Shown here in pieces: positions 1 through 8,533 of a stretch of 64,000 nucleotides of DNA. The translations under genes were made by a program, and so were the position numbers. Below the pieces are notes generated by a model. It made no database searches. It saw only the letters and a program-made list of their open reading frames with translations, and was not told the DNA's origin. Positions within the stretch are counted from its first letter, which is position 1, and every line of letters begins with the position of its first letter. Source of the DNA: Bradyrhizobium sp. SRL28 (lineage in GTDB: Bacteria; Pseudomonadota; Alphaproteobacteria; Rhizobiales; Xanthobacteraceae); the NCBI RefSeq assembly GCF_018596315.1, contig NZ_JAHEAG010000034.1, positions 1 through 64,000 of the forward strand. The letters run 5' to 3'.

Positions 1-150
1 TTGTACGTGTCGGCGCTCGATCGCCTCTGCGGAGAAATCGCGTTGGTAGACGGAATCTCGGAGGAACAGGCCCTCAAGGAACTCGAGGGCCTGTTGAAGA
101 CCGGCAAGCTGAAGCGTAGCGCCAAGCCCATGGGCATTCCGGATTTATGA
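1..150 (+). CDS. C-terminal end of an unidentified protein (5' end outside window)
   Basis: The first frame is open from the window edge to a TGA and encodes 49 residues ending KPMGIPDL. The composition (SEEQALKELEGLLKTGKLKR) suggests an amphipathic helix, but I recognise no domain. Only the tail is visible, so neither start nor function can be given. It converges on the deacetylase-like gene with a gap of only about 10 bases, so it may be the last gene of an exopolysaccharide unit lying upstream. Confidence 0.5.
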   Translation: MYVSALDRLCGEIALVDGISEEQALKELEGLLKTGKLKRSAKPMGIPDL

Positions 151-159
151 ACTCACTCC

Positions 160-1281
160 CTAAACCCAATTGTCCCGGCTCGGCCGGACCGCAGGAAACA
201 TCATCCCCGACAGCATCACGCGCATCATGCGCAACGAGCGCTGCCGTCCGTCCCAGGCGATACGCGGCAGCGCGTGCAGATTGGTGAAGCCCTTGGCCTC
301 GACGATGCCCGGGATCGTCGATACCGCGCTGGCGAAATCTGCCTCCTGCCCCATGACGACGTGCTCCCGGCGCCAGGATTGCCGGTCGCCGAACGGATAG
401 GCGAAATGCCTGACGGCGCGGCGCAAGGCAGCCTCGGCGACAGCCTTGCCCATCGTCATTTCGCGTTGCGCGTCGGCCGCTTTCAGGTTGGACAGCGCGG
501 GATAGTTCACCGTTGCGCTGCCGATCGTCACCAGCGGGTCAGCCGCGAGCTTCGCCAGATCGTCCCAATCCATCGACGCAGCTCTCGACAGCGCCGCGAG
601 GTCGACGGAGTAGCGCGTGCAAAGGTCGTGGATCGCGAACGAAAGATCCGGCGGGGTCAGCGTCCGCATCCAGCTCGTCAGAAATTCGAAAGTGTCATAC
701 TTCTCCGGCGTGCTGCCCGTTGCGAAACGCCGCTCCTTGCGGTCGATCACGAGGCTGATGCGATCCTCGCGCGCGATCATGTCTTCCAGTGCGAGCCACC
801 AGGCTTCGCCGAGCCCATCCGGAAACGCGGTCGGCAGGTAGACGGTGAAAGGCACGCCGTGCTTCGACAACACGGGATAGGCCTGCGTGATGACATCCTT
901 GCAGCCGCCGTCGAAGGTCAGGCAGGCAAATCGGTTGGCCTTCGGCAGCGTGACCGCCCGCCGGCACACTTCGTCCATCGTGATCAGATCGAAGTTCCAG
1001 CGCTTCAGCGCAAGAATCGTCCGGTCGAGAAATTGCGGCGTGATTTCACGCCACCGGTTGGGCTGAAACGGGCGGGAATCGCGCGGACGCACGCGCTCGA
1101 ACCGCAAGATGACGCCGGCGCCGCCGGTCTTCCGCTGCTTCAGCCTGAAGTAGCCGCTGAAATAGCCGAGCTCCATCCGGGCTCGCCGCAAAATTCCGAT
1201 ATCCGACGCCAACGTCCCGCCCTCAACCATACGATCGCGCTGCCCCCGCCGCGGCCGGATTGTATTACCCTTTGTTGACAT
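160..1281 (-). CDS. NodB-fold polysaccharide deacetylase family protein, catalytic residues lost
   Basis: A 373-residue protein with the layout of carbohydrate esterase family 4: motif 1 near residues 122-126, a central beta/alpha region (HGVPFTVYLP), motif 2 near 251-263, and a late HFAYPFGD motif. In active members motif 1 is TFDDG and motif 2 is HTxxH, which together give the Asp-His-His metal triad. Here motif 1 reads TFDGG and motif 2 reads GSATVNYP, so the second Asp and both His are replaced (G, A, Y). It may therefore bind rather than deacetylate polysaccharide (inference). I chose the ATG just downstream of an AGGGA; a TTG seven codons upstream is possible. It is divergent from the CelD-like acyltransferase. 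Confidence 0.75.
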   Translation of the reverse strand: MSTKGNTIRPRRGQRDRMVEGGTLASDIGILRRARMELGYFSGYFRLKQRKTGGAGVILRFERVRPRDSRPFQPNRWREITPQFLDRTILALKRWNFDLITMDEVCRRAVTLPKANRFACLTFDGGCKDVITQAYPVLSKHGVPFTVYLPTAFPDGLGEAWWLALEDMIAREDRISLVIDRKERRFATGSTPEKYDTFEFLTSWMRTLTPPDLSFAIHDLCTRYSVDLAALSRAASMDWDDLAKLAADPLVTIGSATVNYPALSNLKAADAQREMTMGKAVAEAALRRAVRHFAYPFGDRQSWRREHVVMGQEADFASAVSTIPGIVEAKGFTNLHALPRIAWDGRQRSLRMMRVMLSGMMFPAVRPSRDNWV

Positions 1282-1308
1282 TTCCCTGCGAAGGTCGGCC
1301 AAAGCCGA

Positions 1309-1324
1309 AAATTGTAAACAATTT
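1309..1324. promoter_or_regulatory. Palindrome between divergent exopolysaccharide genes
   Basis: AAATTGT-AA-ACAATTT is a perfect inverted repeat with a 2-base spacer. It lies about 20 bases before the ATG of the acyltransferase gene and about 28 bases before the deacetylase-like gene on the other strand. Its position suits an operator controlling both genes. I do not recognise the regulator. Confidence 0.4.
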
Positions 1325-1344
1325 CATATAGCACGGGCTCTGCG

Positions 1345-2535
1345 ATGACCATGGCTGCCGCGATTGAAGACCGGACGGCGGATGCAACAGAGTGGTCGAA
1401 GGCGAGCCGCATCGCCGGCATCGACATCGTTCACAACCTCGCCGCCGCGGAAGGCATCTGGCGCAGTCTGGAAGGCGCACAAACCTTCTTCACGCCGTAT
1501 CAGCGGTTCGACTTCCTCAGTCCCTGGCAGCGGCAGGTCGGCGAGCGCGAAGGTCTCATTCCCTTTATCGTGATCGCCTATGACGCGGAACGTCGCCCGC
1601 TGGTGCTGCTCCCGCTCACGCTCCGACACGCCTACGGCGCGCGTTGCGCCAGTTTTATGGGCGGCAAGCATTCCACCTTCAACATGGCGCTGTTCGACCG
1701 CGATTTCGCCGCAAGCGCAACGCAGGCCGATCTCGAAGGCCTGATATCGGCGATCTCGCAGCGATCCGAAGCCGACGTCCTCACACTGCATCAGCAACCG
1801 CTTCAATGGCGCGATCTGCCCAATCCGCTTGCCTTGCTGCCGCATCAGCCGTCCGCCAATGATTGCCCGCTATTGGTGATGGAGCCTGGCGCCGCGCCCG
1901 CGGCGCTGGTCAGCAACTCGTTCCGCCGCCGCCTCAAGGGCAAGGAACGCAAGCTGCAGTCTCTGCCCGGGTATCGCAGTCACATTGCGTCGTCACAGGC
2001 CGACATCACGCGGGTGCTCGACTGGTTCTTCCGCGTCAAGCCGCTGCGGATGGCCGAGCAGAAGCTGCCCAATGTCTTCGCCGATCCCGGCATCGAGGAT
2101 TTTGTCCGCGGCGCCTGCACCGCGCCGCTCGCCGGCGGCAAGCACGCCATCGATATCCACGCGCTGGAATGCGACGAGGAAGTGATCGCGATCTTCGCCG
2201 GCGTCGCCGACGGCCATCGCTTCTCGATGATGTTCAATACTTACACGATGTCGGCGAATTCGAAGTACAGCCCCGGCCTGATCCTGATGCGGGACATCAT
2301 CGATCATTATGCCGGACAGGGTTATCGCGCCCTCGACCTCGGGATCGGATCGGACGACTACAAGCGGCTGTTCTGCAAGGACGACGAGCCGATCTTCGAC
2401 AGCTTCATCCCGCTCAGCCAGCGCGGCAAGCTTGCCGCCAGCGTCATGTCGGGGCTGAACCGCACCAAGCGGCTGGTGAAGCACAATCCGGCACTGTTAG
2501 AGATGGCGCAGAAGCTGCGCAGCGCGTTCAGCTAG
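1345..2535 (+). CDS. GNAT-fold acyltransferase, CelD/BcsL (Acetyltransf_6) family
   Basis: A 396-residue cytoplasmic protein of the CelD/BcsL type found in polysaccharide loci. The N-terminal third carries the family segment TFFTPYQRFDFLSPWQ, where the host polymer is probably recognised. The C-terminal half holds the GNAT-like core, including a conserved stretch from about residue 300 (NSKYSPGLILMRDIIDHYA) and LDLGIGSDDYK. Members are thought to acylate sugars of exopolysaccharide or cellulose; the substrate here is unknown. ATG was chosen; a second ATG lies two codons in. It is followed by a palindromic repeat and a convergent copolymerase gene. Confidence 0.75.
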   Translation: MTMAAAIEDRTADATEWSKASRIAGIDIVHNLAAAEGIWRSLEGAQTFFTPYQRFDFLSPWQRQVGEREGLIPFIVIAYDAERRPLVLLPLTLRHAYGARCASFMGGKHSTFNMALFDRDFAASATQADLEGLISAISQRSEADVLTLHQQPLQWRDLPNPLALLPHQPSANDCPLLVMEPGAAPAALVSNSFRRRLKGKERKLQSLPGYRSHIASSQADITRVLDWFFRVKPLRMAEQKLPNVFADPGIEDFVRGACTAPLAGGKHAIDIHALECDEEVIAIFAGVADGHRFSMMFNTYTMSANSKYSPGLILMRDIIDHYAGQGYRALDLGIGSDDYKRLFCKDDEPIFDSFIPLSQRGKLAASVMSGLNRTKRLVKHNPALLEMAQKLRSAFS

Positions 2536-2547
2536 ATCCATAGATCC

Positions 2548-2632
2548 GGGTGGGCAAAGCGAAGCGTACCCACCATTTCAAGATGACGGTGTAAATGGTG
2601 GGCACGGCGCTTTGCGCCTTTGCCCACCCTAC
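2548..2632. repeat. Palindromic intergenic repeat, family A (copy 1)
   Basis: An about 85-bp imperfect inverted repeat: the left arm begins GGGTGGGCAAAG and the right arm ends CTTTGCCCACCC, with an inner pair CCACCATT/AATGGTGG. It sits exactly between two convergent genes and could fold into a long hairpin that ends both transcripts. A second copy lies at 11500-11586, also between convergent genes. Confidence 0.8.
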
Positions 2633-2640
2633 GAATTCCC

Positions 2641-4908
2641 TCACGCCGCCACTACCCGTGGGCCCGGCTCAACCGCATCGGACGGCTGGCATGGCTTGCT
2701 CAGCATCGTCACCTCGGAGAAGCCGACCGCCCTGAGCTGGTCGCACATCAGCGCGCGCGCGTCCGACGCCATCGACGGTTCGGGCACCACGACGGCCCGC
2801 GCCTGTGACGTCAGCAATTCGGCCGGCAGATCGGAGGCCGCACCGGCATCCAGCAGCACATGGTCGTAAACCCGCAGCAGCGCGTCGATCGCAAGCGTCA
2901 GCCGCGGCGATTGGAGCTGCGCGCGGTCGAAGCCGGGACGCCCGGCGCTGACGAGATGAACACGCGATTGCCGATCCCTGGTGATGATTTGCGCAAACGA
3001 CGCCTCACCCTGCATCAGTTCGGCCAGCCCGGGCGCAACCGGATCGGTGGACATTGCGGGAATCATCGGCGAGGATGCCACGAGATCGACGACCACGACT
3101 TTCGCCTGCTGTGCCATCAGCCGTGCCAGCGTCAACGCGGTCAGCGTGATGCTCTCGCTCGATGCCGTACCGAGTACGGTCACCTTCGGCGCGGAGCCTG
3201 CGGCCACCAGGACATTTGCCACCTGCTCGATTTCACTGATTTCCAGAGCAGTATCCATGCGAGGGCTGTCCGCGTGCGGCTCATTCAGCACCAATTCGGA
3301 GACGCGATCCGCGTCAACGTGGTCCGCCACCGGAAGCTCGGGCGCGATCGCCGGCGCACGCACAGGTTCCGGCGGAGCAATCAGGATCAGTTCGGGCGCA
3401 ATTTCGCGCTCGACTTCCAGCGAAGCCGCACCGGCTCTCTGCGGGGCGGTCATCCGCAGCAATTCGCCGGTCGCAATCGCACCGGAGGTGAGCAGCAAGG
3501 TCGCCAGCGTTGCGATCAGCACGATCGGCAGCTTCTTCGGATAGGCCGGAGTGTTGGAAACGGTGGCGCGCGAGATGATGCGGCCATCGGCCGGCGCCGC
3601 CTCGATGTTTTCGCGGGCGCTGGCCTCGCGGTATTTCGCCAGATAGGATTCGAGCAGATCGCGCTGCGCCTTGGCCTCGCGCTCGAGCGCACGAAGCTGC
3701 ACATCCTGGCCGTTGCTCGATGACGCCAGCTTCTTCAACTGGTCGAGACTGTTCATCAGGCCATCGACCCGGCCGTCGGCGATGCGCGCATCATTGTCCA
3801 GCGAGCGCGACACCTTGCCCGCCTCTTCGCGCAACTGCCGATCGAGATCGGCAAGCTGCGCCTTCAATTCCTTGATGCGGGGGTGACCGCCGAGCAGCGT
3901 CGAGGACTGCTCGGCCAGTTGCGCGCGTAGCGTCACGCGTTGCTCGGACAGCCGGCGTACCAGTTCGGAATTGAGCACCTCGGAAGCTTCGATCGGCTTG
4001 CCGCTCTGAAGCATTTCCTTGATCAGCCGCGCCTTCGATTCGGCATCCGACTTCAGTGCGCGGGCGTTGTTCAACTGCGTGTTGAGCTCACCCATCTGCT
4101 GGTTGGAGAGGGTGGTGTTGTTGGTGCCGACAAACAGGCTCGACTTGGAGCGGAAATCCTCGACGCGGGATTCGGATTCGGCCACCTTCTTGCGCAGGTT
4201 TTCGATTTCACCTGACAGCCACTGGCCCGCCGATTTCGCCTGCTGCTGCCGCGCATCCTGCTGCAGCACCAGATACCCCTCGGCGATGGAATTGGCGACG
4301 CGGGCCGCGAGTTCGGGATCGCGCGACTGGAATTCGACGACAATGACCCTGGACTTGTCGACCGCATAGGCCGTGAAGCGGTCGTAATAGGCCTCCAGCA
4401 CGCGTTCTTCCGGCGTCAGTGAGAACGGGTCGCGGCCGATGCCAATAAGGGCCAGCAGGGACTTCAGGGGCGAGAGCCCCTGCAGCACGGGATCGAACTC
4501 GGGGCGCTCGGCAAGCTTGTTCTTCTTGATGATCTCGCGGGCAAGGTCGCGCGATTGCAACAGCTGCACCTGGCTGGTCACGGCTTCGGCGTCGAGCGCG
4601 CTGCGGTCCTCGTTGCGATCGCCGGTCGGCCGCAGGAACACGTTCTCGCGCCCGTCGACCAGGATGCGCGTTTCCGACTTGAATCGAGGCGTGATCATGT
4701 TGACCGCGGCCAGCGATGCCACCAGCGCCAGCACCGTCGGGACGATGATCAAACTCCGCTTGCGCATCAGCGCCTGGCCGAGCGCATGCAGATCGAGGTC
4801 GCCGGATTCGGATGTGGCGACGGGCTTCCGAGCCGAAGGCGCGGGCCTTGCCATCGCCCGTTGCACCACCGGCTTGTCCTTGCCTGAACGCCAGAACGCC
4901 AAACGCAT
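2641..4908 (-). CDS. GumC/ExoP-like polysaccharide copolymerase with degenerate kinase-like domain
   Basis: A 755-residue inner-membrane protein of the Wzz/GumC family that sets chain length and couples polymer export. A TM helix lies at about 52-74. A large periplasmic region with long coiled coils follows (about 75-450), then a second TM helix preceded by the proline-rich signature NTPAYPKKLP. The C-terminal ~200 residues have the outline of a BY-kinase (VVVVDLVASSP and VLLDAG resemble Walker A' and B). The P-loop position, however, reads LGTASSESITL with no GK[ST], and no tyrosine cluster ends the protein, so ATP-dependent autophosphorylation seems unlikely. The ATG was preferred because GGGAG lies about 7 bases upstream; a TTG seven codons earlier is weaker. 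It is divergent from the export lipoprotein gene. Confidence 0.8.
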   Translation of the reverse strand: MRLAFWRSGKDKPVVQRAMARPAPSARKPVATSESGDLDLHALGQALMRKRSLIIVPTVLALVASLAAVNMITPRFKSETRILVDGRENVFLRPTGDRNEDRSALDAEAVTSQVQLLQSRDLAREIIKKNKLAERPEFDPVLQGLSPLKSLLALIGIGRDPFSLTPEERVLEAYYDRFTAYAVDKSRVIVVEFQSRDPELAARVANSIAEGYLVLQQDARQQQAKSAGQWLSGEIENLRKKVAESESRVEDFRSKSSLFVGTNNTTLSNQQMGELNTQLNNARALKSDAESKARLIKEMLQSGKPIEASEVLNSELVRRLSEQRVTLRAQLAEQSSTLLGGHPRIKELKAQLADLDRQLREEAGKVSRSLDNDARIADGRVDGLMNSLDQLKKLASSSNGQDVQLRALEREAKAQRDLLESYLAKYREASARENIEAAPADGRIISRATVSNTPAYPKKLPIVLIATLATLLLTSGAIATGELLRMTAPQRAGAASLEVEREIAPELILIAPPEPVRAPAIAPELPVADHVDADRVSELVLNEPHADSPRMDTALEISEIEQVANVLVAAGSAPKVTVLGTASSESITLTALTLARLMAQQAKVVVVDLVASSPMIPAMSTDPVAPGLAELMQGEASFAQIITRDRQSRVHLVSAGRPGFDRAQLQSPRLTLAIDALLRVYDHVLLDAGAASDLPAELLTSQARAVVVPEPSMASDARALMCDQLRAVGFSEVTMLSKPCQPSDAVEPGPRVVAA

Positions 4909-5089
4909 CGCACACTCCCGCGGACGCAACTGCTGGTCCGCTCGAACCCGGCCGAGTACACTCCATTATGGTTGCCGCTGGGTTAATTTGGCCGGGTGGT
5001 GCCCCGAGACGGCGTTCTGCATGCGCCCGGTCATTTTTTGTTAACCATGAAAGCCCTTAATCGCGGGATACTTTTCCAGGATCCCCGTG

Positions 5090-5668
5090 ATGCGAGGCGT
5101 GCTCGCCCCAATCCCATGTCTGGTTGCTGCGCTGGCGCTTGCGGGCTGCATGGGCCGGACCGCGCCGGTCGCGCTCGCCTACGCCGAACCAGCGCCGGTC
5201 CCGCACGACGCGGCCTATCATCTCGATGCCGGCGACCGGCTGCGCGTCGTGGTCTACGGGCAGGAAGGCCTCACCAACACCTATGCGATCGACGCCGGCG
5301 GCGCGATCACGATGCCGCTGATCAGCGCGGTTCCGGCGCGCGGCCGCACCACGGCGGGGCTTGCAGCCGATATATCGGCCAGACTACGCCGCGGTTTCAT
5401 CCGCGAACCCTCCGTGGCCGTGGAAATCGAATCCTACCGGCCGTTCTTCATCCTCGGCGAAGTAGCGGCGCCGGGCCAATACCCCTATGTTCCGAACATG
5501 ACCGTTGAGACTGCAGTGGCCATTGCCGGCGGCTTCTCGCCGCGCGCACAACGCGAACGCGTGACGCTGACCCACACCGATGCATCGGGACCGGCGCGCT
5601 TCGTCGTGCCATCAGGCACCCCCCTCAGCCCGGGCGATACCGTGCTCGTCGGCGAGCGCTGGTTCTGA
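5090..5668 (+). CDS. Polysaccharide export lipoprotein (Wza/poly_export family)
   Basis: A 192-residue outer-membrane lipoprotein. The N-terminus is a type II signal peptide with lipobox LAGC (Cys about residue 20). A poly_export domain follows (LDAGDRLRVVVYGQEGLT) and then an SLBB-like segment with the typical phrase FFILGEVAAPGQYPYVP. It would form the outer-membrane channel matching the divergently encoded GumC-like copolymerase. It is shorter than full-length Wza, as is usual for the rhizobial single-SLBB type. The ATG has an AGGA about 8 bases upstream; a GTG immediately before it is also possible. The glycosyltransferase starts 2 bases after its stop, so the two are cotranscribed. Confidence 0.85.
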   Translation: MRGVLAPIPCLVAALALAGCMGRTAPVALAYAEPAPVPHDAAYHLDAGDRLRVVVYGQEGLTNTYAIDAGGAITMPLISAVPARGRTTAGLAADISARLRRGFIREPSVAVEIESYRPFFILGEVAAPGQYPYVPNMTVETAVAIAGGFSPRAQRERVTLTHTDASGPARFVVPSGTPLSPGDTVLVGERWF

Positions 5669-5670
5669 TC

Positions 5671-6804
5671 ATGCCTCTCGTTGACGGTCAGCCGCTTCGG
5701 ATCCTGCACGCCACGCGCGCGCCTGTCGGCGGCATTTTCCGCCATATCCTCGATCTCGCCAACGGTCAGGCCGACCGCGGCCATCACGTCGGCATCATCG
5801 CCGACAGCCTCACCGGCGGCGAACGCGCCGAGCAGGCGCTGGCGGAAATCGCTCCCAAGCTCAAGCTCGGCGTTCACCGTACGGCCATTCGCCGTGAACC
5901 GCTGCCGAGCGATCTTTTGGTGTGGGCCCGGTTCCAGCGCATGATCCGCGAACTGAAGCCGGACGTGCTGCACGGTCACGGCGCCAAGGCCGGCGCCTTC
6001 ATGCGTTTGAGAACCGCTTCCCGCGACAGGATCCGGGTCTACACCCCCCATGGCGGCTCGCTGCATTATCCGCTGGCGACGCTGAAGGGCAACGTCTACG
6101 CCCGTGTCGAACGCGCGCTGATGAACGATACCGACCTGTTCCTGTTCGAAAGCGCGTTTGCGCGCGACACCTATCAGCGCACCATCGGCACGCCGAAGGG
6201 ACTGGTGCGATGCGTGTTCAACGGCGTCACCGCCAATGAATTCGACGCGGTCGTGAAGGCCGAAGACGCCACCGACCTGATTTATGTCGGCGAGTTCCGG
6301 CACATCAAGGGCGCCGACCTCCTAATCGATGCGGTGGCACGGCTGCGCGCCGGCGGCCGTCCGGTGACGCTCACACTCGCCGGCGACGGCGAGCAAAGCG
6401 AAAGCCTCAAGGCCCAGGTGCAACAACTCGGCCTCGGTGACGCCGTTCGGTTCATCGGCCACGTCAAGGCGCGCTACGGCTTCTCGAAAGGCTCGCTGCT
6501 GGTGGTTCCCTCCCGCGGCGATTCAATGCCCTATGTCGTGATCGAGGCGGCGGCCGCAGGGATTCCAATGGTCGCCGCCAACATCGGCGGCATCCCCGAG
6601 ATTTTCGGCCCGCATGGCGACGCCTTGTTCCCTCCCAGCAACGCCGCCGCCATGGCCGATGCGATCGAAACGGCGCTGAAGGATCCTGCCGCGGCGAAGG
6701 AGCGGGCCAAATCGCTGCGCGAGCGAATCTTCATGCATTTTTCGCAGAAGGCGATGGTCGAGGGCGTCTTTGCCGGCTACCGCGACGCGTTTGCCAATCG
6801 TTAA
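5671..6804 (+). CDS. Glycosyltransferase family 4
   Basis: A 377-residue GT-B glycosyltransferase. The N-terminal domain has the family phrases APVGGIFRHILDLANG and DVLHGHGAKAG. The C-terminal domain has LIYVGEFRHIKGADLLIDAV, LTLAGDGEQ and the nucleotide-sugar site around MPYVVIEAAAAGIPMVA. It would add a sugar to the lipid-linked repeat unit at the cytoplasmic face of the membrane. Donor and acceptor cannot be told from sequence. It follows the export lipoprotein gene directly and is probably translated with it. The next exopolysaccharide gene lies 1.7 kb further on, beyond two unrelated-looking genes. Confidence 0.88.
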   Translation: MPLVDGQPLRILHATRAPVGGIFRHILDLANGQADRGHHVGIIADSLTGGERAEQALAEIAPKLKLGVHRTAIRREPLPSDLLVWARFQRMIRELKPDVLHGHGAKAGAFMRLRTASRDRIRVYTPHGGSLHYPLATLKGNVYARVERALMNDTDLFLFESAFARDTYQRTIGTPKGLVRCVFNGVTANEFDAVVKAEDATDLIYVGEFRHIKGADLLIDAVARLRAGGRPVTLTLAGDGEQSESLKAQVQQLGLGDAVRFIGHVKARYGFSKGSLLVVPSRGDSMPYVVIEAAAAGIPMVAANIGGIPEIFGPHGDALFPPSNAAAMADAIETALKDPAAAKERAKSLRERIFMHFSQKAMVEGVFAGYRDAFANR

Positions 6805-7062
6805 CCGTTCTTTACCGCGTGGCGGTCTGGGATGTTCTGCTAAGCGCCTGCTACACAACGAATTTCCGGAATTCACGATGGACAGAATGAGAACGTGAGA
6901 CGCGCGAAAAAGTCTCGCGTGAGACATTTGTTCGGGATCTGTTGCCCCGAGAAGCCCCTGGCTGGCTGATCCCGGATATATACAAGTACACGGAATCTAG
7001 TATGTGTCCGTCTGCCGCAACTAGCCCTAGAGTCGTTTCGGGCAGGCGGAGGGCGCGCGCCA

Positions 7063-7881
7063 ATGTGGTTTGTCAATCTTCTCGCCAGTGCGGCGACGAA
7101 TTATGCGACGAGCGATAACATGCTTGGCGCGACCGTCGTCGCAATATTGACCGCGTTGCTGTTCGTCTTCGTCTGGCACCGCAGGCGGCGCAAAGAAGGA
7201 AAGCCCGGCGTGGAACCATGGCACCTCATTTTCAGCGGCATATCAGGTGTTCTGATCTTTGCAGTGATCACAGCTGGCGGCCTATTTTGGCAAACTCGAC
7301 AGAGCGCCCCAAAGATTGGCGCTTCGGATGAAGCAGTCCAAAAAGCCCTTCAACAAGCGAACAATGATCTTACAGAAATTCGCCAACAGCTAGAGGCGAA
7401 GCAACGCGAATTGGTCGCCGTCAAACAACAAGCTGCACCGCCTGATCGGGCGCTTGAGGCTGTCGCCAGAGCCATCAAGCTCAAGGAAATCCTTGACCAC
7501 TTGAAGAACCACCAAGCGACGATTGAACGCGCCGGGATCGCCCAGCTTGATTGGTATAAAAACCCACTTCCTCGGGGGATTCCAACCAGGGCGTTTGATG
7601 CGCTGCAGGGAGACAGACAAGGTGCGCTGCAAGAAATCCCGAAACTTGTTCAGCGGGCGTACCCTGATGACAGGCCGCCATTTGCTTTCGAAACGCGCAA
7701 ATTGGACAACCCCTATTACCGATCAGAGGGTGCGAAAGACATAACCGATCAGGCAGCAGCATACGCATTCACGGAATTTGAACTCAATCAGCAGCAGATA
7801 CTTAATAAGCTGCGTGAAGCCATCCAAAAAATAGAGACTGAGTACGTCCGTTTAAAACGCGATATAGCATTCAACTTCTGA
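7063..7881 (+). CDS. Unknown membrane protein with coiled coil
   Basis: A 272-residue protein I do not recognise. It has two TM helices near the N-terminus (about 20-40 and 56-77) separated by a basic patch (HRRRRKEGK). A Gln-rich coiled coil follows at about 90-130 (EIRQQLEAKQRELVAVKQQ), then a soluble domain with a second helical stretch at the end. Base composition is visibly less GC-rich than the flanking polysaccharide genes. With the oppositely oriented next gene it forms a two-gene insert that splits the exopolysaccharide locus, suggesting acquisition. No exopolysaccharide role can be claimed. Confidence 0.65.
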   Translation: MWFVNLLASAATNYATSDNMLGATVVAILTALLFVFVWHRRRRKEGKPGVEPWHLIFSGISGVLIFAVITAGGLFWQTRQSAPKIGASDEAVQKALQQANNDLTEIRQQLEAKQRELVAVKQQAAPPDRALEAVARAIKLKEILDHLKNHQATIERAGIAQLDWYKNPLPRGIPTRAFDALQGDRQGALQEIPKLVQRAYPDDRPPFAFETRKLDNPYYRSEGAKDITDQAAAYAFTEFELNQQQILNKLREAIQKIETEYVRLKRDIAFNF

Positions 7882-7904
7882 GACTATCCTCATGTCGGGA
7901 TCGA

Positions 7905-8357
7905 CTAGACCAGCCAGTTGCACACAAGCATTGCGATCCAGTTCAGCGTCAATCCGACCGGGGTCACCAGCACGCTCGCGACACGCTGCGGCACCGAACT
8001 TCGTCGCGGCTCGCGATCTAGTGATGCAAGCATGGCGGAGTTTAAAAGCGGCAAGTTCTCGTAGAGTGTTTTTTTTGGAATGCGGATCGACACCACCACG
8101 TGGGTTTCATCTTCCGCGATCAGTCGCGCGTCCGTCTTCAGCAAGCCAGTTGGATCGAGCATCTTGATCCCCCACGCGAGTGCCTTCTTTTTCTCGTCGG
8201 GCGCTGTGAGGAAACTTGAGGCAAATTTGTGCAGGTCGAAAGAGACGTTTGGCGTCGTGGTATCGAAGCTGGAAAAGTCGATCGAGAACGTCGGGCTCAA
8301 GCTGGACAATATCGCCGAGCGGCTGCCCCCTTCTAGGGCGTGAGACTTTCGCGACAA
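7905..8357 (-). CDS. Hypothetical protein with C-terminal membrane anchor
   Basis: A 150-residue frame starting at TTG. The middle (DEKKKALAWGIKMLDPTG and a beta-rich ETHVVVSIRIPKKTL) reads like folded protein. The last ~25 residues form a hydrophobic helix (VTPVGLTLNWIAMLVCNWLV) that could be a tail anchor. No family recognised. The start is weak: no clear ribosome site precedes the TTG, which lies inside the GTGAGAC-bearing boundary sequence. It converges on the coiled-coil membrane gene with a 23-base gap. A shorter frame on the opposite strand looks less protein-like. Confidence 0.45.
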   Translation of the reverse strand: MSRKSHALEGGSRSAILSSLSPTFSIDFSSFDTTTPNVSFDLHKFASSFLTAPDEKKKALAWGIKMLDPTGLLKTDARLIAEDETHVVVSIRIPKKTLYENLPLLNSAMLASLDREPRRSSVPQRVASVLVTPVGLTLNWIAMLVCNWLV

Positions 8358-8533
8358 AAGGCCGAAAAATCGCCGCTGTGAGACACGTAACTTATTGAAA
8401 TATTTACTATCATCAGGACCTGCTCTTTACCAACGTAACCGTTTCTTCCGATTTGTCCCGTAAGCCGTTTGTGTGGGGAATTCCGCACCGGCAGGCACGT
8501 TCCTATGTGCATGCTCCAGAACGGACGTGGACA

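Noticed and set aside
8080..8343. 87-codon plus-strand frame overlapping the 7905-8357 gene
   Set aside because: Serine/arginine-rich antisense composition; the minus frame has a plausible beta/TM pattern.
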